From CAXBNV01 sp963977185 (GTDB lineage: Bacteria; Pseudomonadota; Gammaproteobacteria; JAGOUU01): 64,000 nucleotides of DNA. Each line of letters starts with the position of its first letter. Position 1 is the stretch's first letter. Below, piece by piece: positions 8,051 through 15,217 of this stretch. The position numbers and the translations under genes are program-made. The notes under the pieces are model-generated. The model ran no database searches, was not told the origin of the DNA, and worked only from the letters and a program-made list of their open reading frames with translations. The DNA lies in assembly GCA_963977185.1 (NCBI GenBank), contig CAXBNV010000004.1, forward strand, positions 1 through 64,000. Reading direction: 5' to 3'.

Positions 8051-9625
8051 TTATGAATAACTATTTTTATGGCTAGAATAATTTTCTTCTTTATCCAAAT
8101 TTCTATAAGACATAGCCTCAGTGATGTGACTAAGCTCTATATTCTTTTTATTTTGTAAATCTGCAATAGTTCTCGAAAGCTTTAGAACCCTATGATAAAC
8201 TCGCGCCGACAAACCTAATTTTTCCATTGCTCTTTTCATAAATAACCTAGAGTTATCATCTATTTCACAAATAACTTCTAATTGCTTATGTGTAATATCA
8301 GCATTGACAACCCCTTGTCTTGTCATTTGTATGTCTCGAGCCTTTATAACATTAATTCTTATATTATCTGATGTATTTTCTAAATTATCTATTTTGCTTG
8401 TTTTGTCTAATCCAACTATAGTTTCTGACTTTACCGCTAAAACTTCTACATGCATATCTATTCTGTCTAATAATGGTCCTGATAATTTTTGCTTATACCT
8501 TTTAATTTGCAAATCAGAACATTTACAATCTTTAATTAAATCACCTAAATATCCACAAGGACATGGATTCATTGCCGCAATTAGTTGAAATCTTGCAGGA
8601 AATTCAACTTGTCTTAGAGCTCTTGAGATTGTAACTTTATGGGACTCTAATGGCTCCCTTAATACTTCTAAAACTTTTCTATCAAACTCTGGCAACTCAT
8701 CTAAAAATAAAATTCCATGATGAGCCAAAGATATTTCTCCTGGTTTTGGAGATGATCCACCCCCAACTAAAGATACCGCAGATGCAGTATGATGCGGTGC
8801 TCTAAATGGTCTTTCAAAAAAATTATCTATATCTACTTTTCTATTACTAATAGAATTAATTACAGCAACATCTAAAGCTTCAGATTTATTCAATTTTGGC
8901 AAAATAGAGTTGATTCTTGATGATAACATCGTTTTACCTGAACCTGGAGATCCATAAAATAAAAGACTATGTCCTCCAGCAGCAGCTATTTCTAATGCTC
9001 TTTTAGCATTATATTGGCCTTTTACATCAGAAATATCTAATTTCTTTTGATTAATATAATTATTTTTATTTTTCTTGTTAAAATAATCTTTCAGATTAAT
9101 TGGCTCTAAAAAACTAATCCCCATAAAATGCTCGCATACAGATTTTAAACTATTTGCAGCCAATACCTTAAGGTCATCAATAAAACTAATTTCAGAAATA
9201 TTTTCTTTTGGAATAAATAATGCTTCTTTATGCTGACTTGCAACAAGTGCTGTTGGAAGTATACTTTTAACTTCTCGTAAATCACCAGTTAAAGCAAGCT
9301 CCCCTAAAAAAATATAATTTTTTAAAGCTTTAGATGGAATTTGTTTTGATGCAGCAAGTAACCCCAAAGCAATAGCAAGATCATAACGGCCACCTTCTTT
9401 AGGCAAATCAGCAGGTGCTAAATTGACGATAATTTTACTTAATGGGAAATCAAACCCTGAATTAATAATAGCTGAGCGAACTCTATCCTTGCTTTCTTTT
9501 ACAGCTGTCTCAGGAAGACCGACAATATTAAATCCTGGCAATCCTTTTGATAAATGTACTTCAACAGTGACAAAAGGTGAATTAATTCCTATTTGAGCTC
9601 TAGTTTTTATTATAGATAATGACAT
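8051..9625 (-). CDS. comM: ComM/YifB family AAA+ ATPase (Mg-chelatase-like)
   Basis: Hexameric AAA+ helicase of the ComM/YifB family, which promotes branch migration during natural transformation in gammaproteobacteria. Layout: N-terminal Lon-protease-like domain beginning MSLSIIKTRAQIGINSPFV with GLPGFNIVGLPETAVKESKDR; Walker A GSPGSGKT at 225-232; Walker B ILFLDELPEF; sensor segment QLIAAMNPCPCGYLGD with a CxC...CKC cysteine cluster; C-terminal Mg-chelatase domain LSARVYHRVLKLSRTIADL. The 524-residue length is standard. It is monocistronic and divergent from the next gene. Confidence 0.95.
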   Translation of the reverse strand: MSLSIIKTRAQIGINSPFVTVEVHLSKGLPGFNIVGLPETAVKESKDRVRSAIINSGFDFPLSKIIVNLAPADLPKEGGRYDLAIALGLLAASKQIPSKALKNYIFLGELALTGDLREVKSILPTALVASQHKEALFIPKENISEISFIDDLKVLAANSLKSVCEHFMGISFLEPINLKDYFNKKNKNNYINQKKLDISDVKGQYNAKRALEIAAAGGHSLLFYGSPGSGKTMLSSRINSILPKLNKSEALDVAVINSISNRKVDIDNFFERPFRAPHHTASAVSLVGGGSSPKPGEISLAHHGILFLDELPEFDRKVLEVLREPLESHKVTISRALRQVEFPARFQLIAAMNPCPCGYLGDLIKDCKCSDLQIKRYKQKLSGPLLDRIDMHVEVLAVKSETIVGLDKTSKIDNLENTSDNIRINVIKARDIQMTRQGVVNADITHKQLEVICEIDDNSRLFMKRAMEKLGLSARVYHRVLKLSRTIADLQNKKNIELSHITEAMSYRNLDKEENYSSHKNSYS

Positions 9626-9646
9626 TAAAAACCTCTAGTTATAAAT

Positions 9647-9660
9647 ATACTCTAGAGTAT
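9647..9660. promoter_or_regulatory. 14-bp palindrome ATACTCTAGAGTAT (possible operator)
   Basis: Perfect palindrome in the divergent gap between comM and the 9744 gene, 22 bp upstream of the comM start. It shares the pattern ATACTyTArAGTAT with a second palindrome at 9697-9712. This suggests a dimeric repressor site; the regulator is unknown. Confidence 0.4.
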
Positions 9661-9696
9661 TTTATTACAGTAGCTTCATTTTAGCAATATATATAT

Positions 9697-9712
9697 TATA
9701 CTTTAAAGTATA
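9697..9712. promoter_or_regulatory. 16-bp palindrome TATACTTTAAAGTATA (possible operator)
   Basis: Perfect palindrome 31 bp upstream of the 9744 start codon. Its core matches the palindrome at 9647-9660, with centres 51 bp apart (about five helical turns), so both could be bound on the same face of the DNA. Confidence 0.4.
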
Positions 9713-9743
9713 CACTATAATCTATGTAACTAAAATTTAATTT

Positions 9744-10535
9744 ATGCAACATAATCAACCTATTATGACAAGAATAACACCATATTACTCAGATGTTTTA
9801 AAGAATAAAAAACACCATTCTAATTTATTATCAGATAACTTGCTGAATTTTAATAAAAAAATCATGCAGAACATAATTAATAAATTTATAAAAAAAGATA
9901 TTAATGATGATGTTTTAAGCTTTTATTGGTTTCAAAAACTATTTCAAAAACAATTAAGTATTAAATTACATAAAATAAATTTAGTAAGCGAAAAGCTTCA
10001 TCAACAATCAATCAATAAAATTAATGATCAATATATTAAATATTTAGATAAATTACATAACAGATTATTAAAAAAACAAAAATATAATAAAAATCCAAAA
10101 ACAGACAATATCTTAAAAACATTAATTAAAAAAATAGAGCTTAAAAAGAATATTTTCTTATCATTACAAAAAACCAAATGCTCACATCGTAAAGTAGCAT
10201 ATAACCTAATTAATTTAACAAAAATATTAATAAAAGAACAAAATGCTAACAAAAATTCTGTCAAAAACTCTGTTCAAAATAATGAATTATCTGAATTATT
10301 AATTAATCGTGAGCAAGTAAAAAGCTTTAGCACAAAAGAGCACCATAATTTATTTAAATCTTTAGATATTGCAATAGATAAATCTCAAAAATCTCTTGGG
10401 GAATGCACGCCTGAAGAACAACTTTTATACCGAAGCATACTCGATGTTTTCAAAAATATTCATGCTCTTAAAGATTTAAGCAACTTACCTGATTTTACTC
10501 CTGATACAGAAAGAAGAGCTGGGTTAAAGTTTTAA
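9744..10535 (+). CDS. Hypothetical Lys/Asn-rich helical protein
   Basis: Not recognised. It has 263 residues, is strongly basic and predicted mostly helical (long K/I/L/N/Q runs, for example residues 30-150), with no signal peptide, membrane segment or catalytic motif. The C-terminus is more acidic (ECTPEEQLLYRSILDVF, then LSNLPDFTPDTERR). It stands alone between comM and the convergent xerC, leaving 2 bp between the two stop codons. The divergent gap with comM carries two related palindromes. It could be a lineage-specific effector, but nothing in the sequence shows secretion. Confidence 0.7.
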   Translation: MQHNQPIMTRITPYYSDVLKNKKHHSNLLSDNLLNFNKKIMQNIINKFIKKDINDDVLSFYWFQKLFQKQLSIKLHKINLVSEKLHQQSINKINDQYIKYLDKLHNRLLKKQKYNKNPKTDNILKTLIKKIELKKNIFLSLQKTKCSHRKVAYNLINLTKILIKEQNANKNSVKNSVQNNELSELLINREQVKSFSTKEHHNLFKSLDIAIDKSQKSLGECTPEEQLLYRSILDVFKNIHALKDLSNLPDFTPDTERRAGLKF

Positions 10536-10537
10536 AA

Positions 10538-11464
10538 TTACTTAGCTCTTGGATGAGTTTTATCATAAATAGATGCTAAATATTGAAAATTTAATTTAGT
10601 ATAAATCTGAGTTGTAGCTAAATTACTATGACCTAAAAATTCTTGTATTATAGGTAAGCTTTCACATGACTCTAAAAAATGACTTGCTGAACTATGTCTA
10701 AATAAATGGGGGTGTAATTTAATATCTAAGCCTAATTTTATTCCCCATTGATTCAATCGATCTTGAATAGATCGAATACTTAATGACTTATAAGGCTTTG
10801 TTAAAGTAATAAACAAAGATTCTTGACTTAAATCTTTATTATCTAAATTAATATATAAATTTCTAATACTTAACCATTTAGTAACTTTATCTTTCGCAAA
10901 ACTTCCAAAAGGTACTTTTCGTTGCTTATTACCTTTACCTGTTATAACTATCAAACCATCTGTTGCATGATTTATATGTTGAATACTCAAACTTGCAAGC
11001 TCAGATAATCTTAGTCCGGTACTATAAAATAATTCCATTATAGTTATATCTCTTAAATCAATATGTTTCTCAATTTTTTGATTTAAAATACTTATTATTT
11101 CATCAGGATTTAAAATTTTAGGTAATTTATGTTCTAATTTTTTTTGTGGCAATTTTACAACACAAGGATTAGTATTAACTATTTTTTTAAAAATTAAATA
11201 ATCAAACAAACCTCTAACAGCTGACATTTGTCTTTGCATGGTATTAATTTTAATACCTTTAGATCTTACAGTTAGAATATAATGTCTGATAATAGTCGTA
11301 TCGATATTTTCAACGTTTTTAATAATATCTGTTTTTTGTGATATTAAAAAATTATAAAAAGTTTGTAAATCAAAAGCGTAACTTTCTAAAGTATTTTGCG
11401 CAAGATTTTTTTCAATCTGTAAATATTTTAAAAAATCTATAATATATTGTGAAAAATTATTCAA
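10538..11464 (-). CDS. xerC: Site-specific tyrosine recombinase XerC
   Basis: Resolves chromosome dimers at dif together with XerD. An N-terminal SAM-like core-binding domain (about residues 5-95) precedes a C-terminal catalytic domain containing R152 (STGLRLSEL), K177 (TGKGNK), H253 and R256 (HPHLFRHSSASHFLE), H279 (LGHSNLATT) and nucleophile Y288 (QIYTK). The 308-residue length is normal. Assignment as XerC rather than XerD rests on the dapF-xerC arrangement known from gammaproteobacteria. Its start overlaps the end of dapF by 4 nt (ATGA type). Confidence 0.92.
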   Translation of the reverse strand: MNNFSQYIIDFLKYLQIEKNLAQNTLESYAFDLQTFYNFLISQKTDIIKNVENIDTTIIRHYILTVRSKGIKINTMQRQMSAVRGLFDYLIFKKIVNTNPCVVKLPQKKLEHKLPKILNPDEIISILNQKIEKHIDLRDITIMELFYSTGLRLSELASLSIQHINHATDGLIVITGKGNKQRKVPFGSFAKDKVTKWLSIRNLYINLDNKDLSQESLFITLTKPYKSLSIRSIQDRLNQWGIKLGLDIKLHPHLFRHSSASHFLESCESLPIIQEFLGHSNLATTQIYTKLNFQYLASIYDKTHPRAK

Positions 11465-12264
11465 AATACCATTTCACCAGTAAAAACATAATCAGGGCAT
11501 CCAGATAGGAAAATTTCTTGTTTATCTGAATTAACTTCTGTAAAGACTGAGCCGTGCTTAAAACAAACCTCAAATTTATTACTAGGAGAATTATTTTTAT
11601 CAAAGCAAGCAATACTTGCAGCACTTGCAGCACTACCACAAGCCAAAGTTAAACCAACACCTCTTTCATAAGTAATGATATTAATTTTATTATTTTTATT
11701 ATTTTTATTAGATACAAAAGATATATTGTTATTTTGAACTAATTTTTCATCTATTAAATTAATTAACTTATTTTTATCAATATTAAAATTATCTTCTAAA
11801 AAAATAATTAAATGTGGATTGCCTATATTTATCTTATATATTAAATATATTATATTATCTAAATTAAGTGTGTCTTTATGTTCTATATTATACTTACCAA
11901 GGTTTACTGTATATTTATTGTCAATGCTCTTAGTATTATATATTTCTATACTTGTAGTTTTGGTATTCAACTTTATTTTATTTTGTAATGAAAGTTTATT
12001 TAATTTTATAAAGCTAGATAGACACAAAGAGCCATTACCACATTGCCCTGATTCACTGCCATCTGCATTATAAATTAAATAATCAAAATCACTTTGCTCA
12101 TCTGATGGTGGGCGCAAAATTAAAACTTGATCACATCCTATACCTAAATTCCTATTAGATATAAGTTTTATTATATCTGAATTTATCTCAAAATTATAAG
12201 TTACATTATCAATAACTATAAAATCATTACCTAATAAAGTCATTTTATGAAAGATTAAATTCAT
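11461..12264 (-). CDS. dapF: Diaminopimelate epimerase
   Basis: Converts LL- to meso-diaminopimelate for lysine and peptidoglycan synthesis. Two catalytic cysteines are visible: C75 in SGQCGNGSLC and C209 in ERGVGLTLACGSAAS. The N-terminal FHKMTLLGNDFIVID is characteristic. Length 267 residues (E. coli 274). Translationally coupled to xerC through a 4-nt overlap. The central third is rich in Asn/Lys/Ile, reflecting AT pressure. Confidence 0.95.
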   Translation of the reverse strand: MNLIFHKMTLLGNDFIVIDNVTYNFEINSDIIKLISNRNLGIGCDQVLILRPPSDEQSDFDYLIYNADGSESGQCGNGSLCLSSFIKLNKLSLQNKIKLNTKTTSIEIYNTKSIDNKYTVNLGKYNIEHKDTLNLDNIIYLIYKINIGNPHLIIFLEDNFNIDKNKLINLIDEKLVQNNNISFVSNKNNKNNKINIITYERGVGLTLACGSAASAASIACFDKNNSPSNKFEVCFKHGSVFTEVNSDKQEIFLSGCPDYVFTGEMVF

Positions 12265-12290
12265 CTAATAAATATTTATATAAATTAATT

Positions 12291-12319
12291 TTGATCAAAT
12301 AAAAATCTAACTATACTTT
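12291..12319 (+). promoter_or_regulatory. Candidate promoter of the small RNA at 12324
   Basis: TTGATC at 12291-12296 and TATACTTT at 12312-12319 give a spacing of 15-17 bp depending on the register of the -10. The predicted start falls at about 12324, exactly where the outer stem of the predicted RNA begins. Confidence 0.45.
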
Positions 12320-12323
12320 AGCT

Positions 12324-12444
12324 AAAATAGCAAAAACAGATAATTAGATACTTAAAACTATAATTATTAAAGTATAAGCTAATCTTTTAGACTTTGCTAT
12401 TTTTAAAAATAACTCTTAAATTTTATTATTGAGAGCTTTTTTTT
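12324..12444 (+). ncRNA. Candidate small structured RNA with own terminator
   Basis: About 120 nt between divergent dapF and the downstream esterase. An outer stem pairs AAAATAGCAAA (12324-12334) with TTTGCTATTTT (12393-12403). Inside it ATTAGATACTT (12343-12353) pairs with AAGTAT (12370-12375) and, after a 3-nt bulge, CTAAT (12379-12383). A terminator hairpin with eight Ts follows immediately. No SRP, 6S or tmRNA signature is recognisable. It may be a free sRNA or a leader that attenuates the esterase gene. Confidence 0.5.
12413..12444 (+). terminator. Rho-independent terminator of the candidate small RNA
   Basis: CTCTTAA (12413-12419) pairs with TTGAGAG (12429-12435), with one G-U pair, around a 9-nt loop. 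C and eight T residues follow, ending at 12444. Confidence 0.6.
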
Positions 12445-12678
12445 GTGTTTAATAAATCATTGGAATTAAATTTAGTATTAAAATCAAGTTGTAAACTTAT
12501 ATCTTGTTTATTCCCACAGGATGTTAAAAAAAAGCAAAAATTAAACAAAAACATTTTTAAAAAAATTTTTTTTGTTTTAATAAATTTATTCATTATATAT
12601 AATTCCTATAAGATATCTGATAGTATATTTTTTAAAACATTTCAAAAACAAACAATATTAAAGCATAAAAAATCATGA
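12445..12678 (+). CDS. Doubtful small ORF with one hydrophobic segment
   Basis: A 77-codon frame opened by GTG directly after the terminator T-run and ending in a 4-nt ATGA overlap with the esterase start, which is what a coupled upstream gene would show. It is Lys-rich with one possible membrane segment (IFFVLINLFIIYNSYKI). Against it: no ATG, only a weak GAG as ribosome binding site, no recognised family, and composition compatible with random AT-rich DNA. Confidence 0.25.
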   Translation: MFNKSLELNLVLKSSCKLISCLFPQDVKKKQKLNKNIFKKIFFVLINLFIIYNSYKISDSIFFKTFQKQTILKHKKS

Positions 12679-13352
12679 ATCCAAAATTAGAAACTATAAA
12701 CATCTTTACTCAAGAAAATAATCAATATAATTATGTTATTATCTGGATGCATGGTTTAGGAGCGGATGGAAACGATTTTGTTCCTATAGTAAATCAATTA
12801 AACTTATTAAAAAATAAAAATATAAAGTTTATTTTTCCTAATGCTCCTAATCGACCTGTAACTATTAATAATAATATGATTATGAGAGCGTGGTTTGATA
12901 TTTTATCTTTAGATCGTGCAGCTTCTCAAGATAAAAAAGGAATTTTAGAGTCGAAAAATTTAATTATCGACATTATTAATGATGAACATATCAATAATAA
13001 TATTCCATATGAAAATATTTGTCTTGCTGGATTTTCTCAAGGTGGTGCTTTAGCTTTATATACTGCTTTAACTTGCAAATTTAAACTAAATTCCGTTATA
13101 GCATTATCGTGTTATTTACCAATATCGGATGATTTTATAATTAATAAAACAGATGAAAATAAGAATACTCCAATTTTATTAACGCATGGCACACATGATT
13201 CAATGATACCAATAGAGTACGCTAATATATCTTGTCAATTACTTAATGAGCTTAATTATAATGTTATTTTTAAAGAGTATCGTATGGATCATAGCTTATG
13301 TGATAGTGAAATAAAAGATATTAATGTATATTTAAATAAACATTTGCAATAA
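12675..13352 (+). CDS. Phospholipase/carboxylesterase family alpha/beta hydrolase
   Basis: Serine hydrolase of the small carboxylesterase/acyl-protein thioesterase group (EstB/YpfH-like). Visible: WMHGLGADGNDF near residue 27 (oxyanion region); nucleophile elbow AGFSQGGALALY; Asp in LTHGTHDSMIP; and His in YRMDHSLC near the end. The 225-residue length is typical. It is a cytosolic protein, with no signal peptide. The natural substrate cannot be told from sequence; short-chain acyl esters or lysophospholipids are usual for the family. It lies downstream of the terminator-bearing RNA, which might control it. Confidence 0.88.
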   Translation: MNPKLETINIFTQENNQYNYVIIWMHGLGADGNDFVPIVNQLNLLKNKNIKFIFPNAPNRPVTINNNMIMRAWFDILSLDRAASQDKKGILESKNLIIDIINDEHINNNIPYENICLAGFSQGGALALYTALTCKFKLNSVIALSCYLPISDDFIINKTDENKNTPILLTHGTHDSMIPIEYANISCQLLNELNYNVIFKEYRMDHSLCDSEIKDINVYLNKHLQ

Positions 13353-13380
13353 TTTTTTATTTAAATATACTATCTTCTTT

Positions 13381-13424
13381 GAACATAGCAGTTTTAGCTC
13401 CTCCAAATATAAACTGCTATGTTC
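13381..13424. repeat. Perfect 14-bp inverted repeat between convergent genes
   Basis: GAACATAGCAGTTT (13381-13394) and its exact complement (13411-13424) flank a 16-nt loop. It sits between the esterase and the convergent MAPEG gene, where a bidirectional terminator is expected, but neither side carries a T-run. It may act in mRNA 3' end protection or be a protein site. Confidence 0.55.
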
Positions 13425-13453
13425 AGCTTGCACCTTACTTCTTAATAAAATGC

Positions 13454-13837
13454 TTATGCCATAAAAGCTAGAAATAAATCATAAATACTTGCTAGAATTA
13501 GTATAAAAATATTAATACCAAAACCAGCTCCTTTTAAACTATGCTTGTCAGACATTATCCCAATTGGAACTAAAACTCTAGATACAAATAAAGCTATATA
13601 GCAGACATGAAGATATAGAACATGAGCTCCTGCTAATTCACCTAAAAATAAAACCAATATACTTATTGGTATATATTCCGCTGCATTTGAATGAACTCTA
13701 ATAGCTTTTTGTAATGACTCTGAATAAGTCGCAGTTAATACCCCAAAAGATTTTTCTTTGCATCTTTTTGCTGACACCATGATTGACAAGAGTGCAAATA
13801 AAATACCAAAAAATGGCACATAATATAAAGTTTGCAT
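13454..13837 (-). CDS. MAPEG family membrane protein
   Basis: Small integral membrane protein of the MAPEG (eicosanoid/glutathione metabolism) family. About four transmembrane helices (near residues 4-22, 55-72, 75-93, 104-124). The conserved segment RVHSNAAEYIPISILVLFLGELAGAH-like (from residue 47) has the R-H-N-x-x-E-x-x-P signature. The 127-residue length is typical of bacterial members, which often have glutathione transferase or peroxidase activity; the substrate is unknown. It follows pepP on the same strand by 27 bp. Confidence 0.88.
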   Translation of the reverse strand: MQTLYYVPFFGILFALLSIMVSAKRCKEKSFGVLTATYSESLQKAIRVHSNAAEYIPISILVLFLGELAGAHVLYLHVCYIALFVSRVLVPIGIMSDKHSLKGAGFGINIFILILASIYDLFLAFMA

Positions 13838-13864
13838 AATATATTCCCTATAAGTTTAATTTCC

Positions 13865-15187
13865 TTACATCAAATTATAGATATCTTCAACCTGTTTTGG
13901 CAAATTATTACTTAAAACTTTACAACCTTTTTCAGTAACTAATATATCATCTTCGATTCTTACACCTATATTATGCCATTTTGAATCAAGAGATTTAATA
14001 TAATCAGATAAATATAAACCAGGTTCAACAGTTAAAACCATCCCAGCCTCTAACTTACGCCATTTATTTTCTACTTTATAAGCTCCAACGTCATGTGTAT
14101 CAAGACCTAAAAAATGACCACTTGAATGCATATAGTAAGGCTTATATAACTCTTGCTCTATTAATTTACTAATCTTTCCATTTAATATGCCAAGTTTGAC
14201 CAATCCTGTAACTAAAACTTCTACGATAGCCTTTTGCGCATTAATCCAAGAGTTTCCAGGATAAATCTGCTCAATTCCAGCTAACTGGGCATCTAATACT
14301 AATTGATAGATATATAATTGATTTTGATTAAATTTACCTGAAACAGGAAATGTTCTCGTAATGTCTGATGCATAATTATTATATTCACAGCCAGCATCAA
14401 TTAAAACTAAGCTGTCTTTTACTAAAGACTGATTATTATCAGTATAATGCAAAATACAAGCATTTTTATGTGATGCAACAATAGCAGGGTACGCCTCACC
14501 TCCTGCTCCATTAAAATAAAACTCTCTTATAAGCTCAGCATATAGCTGTTGTTCTGACTTACAATGCTTAACACTTTGCATAGCCTTAATATGACCAAGA
14601 ACCGAGATATCTGCTGCTTTTTGCATTTGATTTATTTCAAAATCTGACTTAATCAGCCTCATCTCGCCTAAAATATTCTCATAAGAAAGAATATTGTCAG
14701 GTACAGTAATTCCTGATCTATCTTTATATTTTAATTTATTTAAAGTTTTAATGATTTTACAATCTAACTTATGATTTTGGCCTATAGAGTAATATAAGTT
14801 ATCATTATTTTTTAAAATATTAGTTAACTTGTTCTCAAAATCACCTAAATCAAAAGCTGCATCAAAACCATAATTAGTTTTAGCATTATGAGAGCCACAA
14901 ATCTCTCCTTCCCATTGCTCGATAATAGGATTTTTTGGATTACAAAATAATAAAGACTGTCCAATCCCTAAATTATCTATATTATCAGATTTAATTAACA
15001 CTAAAATAGCATCAGGCTCAGGAAATTCAGTTAAATAATAAAAATTATTACCTTGTCTAAAATTAAAATTAATATCTCTATTCTTTATTTGATAATTATT
15101 TGCGGGTATTATTGTCACTGAATTATTTTTTAACTTTTTTAAAAAATTTTGCCTTCTTATCTTAAATATTTCTTTATTTTGAGTCAT
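13865..15187 (-). CDS. pepP: Xaa-Pro aminopeptidase PepP
   Basis: Dinuclear metal (Mn) aminopeptidase removing N-terminal residues before proline. N-terminal aminopeptidase P domain (MTQNKEIFKIRRQNFLKKL... FRQGNNFYYLTEFPEPDA) and C-terminal pita-bread domain with metal ligands in LIDAGCEYNNYASDITRTFP (two Asp), SSGHFLGLDTHDVG (His), LTVEPGLYL (Glu) and GVRIEDDILVT (Glu). The 440-residue length matches E. coli (441). Lies 30 bp after glmS and probably shares its transcript. Confidence 0.95.
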   Translation of the reverse strand: MTQNKEIFKIRRQNFLKKLKNNSVTIIPANNYQIKNRDINFNFRQGNNFYYLTEFPEPDAILVLIKSDNIDNLGIGQSLLFCNPKNPIIEQWEGEICGSHNAKTNYGFDAAFDLGDFENKLTNILKNNDNLYYSIGQNHKLDCKIIKTLNKLKYKDRSGITVPDNILSYENILGEMRLIKSDFEINQMQKAADISVLGHIKAMQSVKHCKSEQQLYAELIREFYFNGAGGEAYPAIVASHKNACILHYTDNNQSLVKDSLVLIDAGCEYNNYASDITRTFPVSGKFNQNQLYIYQLVLDAQLAGIEQIYPGNSWINAQKAIVEVLVTGLVKLGILNGKISKLIEQELYKPYYMHSSGHFLGLDTHDVGAYKVENKWRKLEAGMVLTVEPGLYLSDYIKSLDSKWHNIGVRIEDDILVTEKGCKVLSNNLPKQVEDIYNLM

Positions 15188-15217
15188 ATAATAAATCTAT
15201 ACCTTTATTATTTATAA

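Noticed and set aside
12445..12678. 77-codon ORF before the esterase as a confident gene
   Set aside because: Kept only at low confidence: non-ATG start immediately after a terminator T-run, no clear ribosome binding site, no family resemblance.
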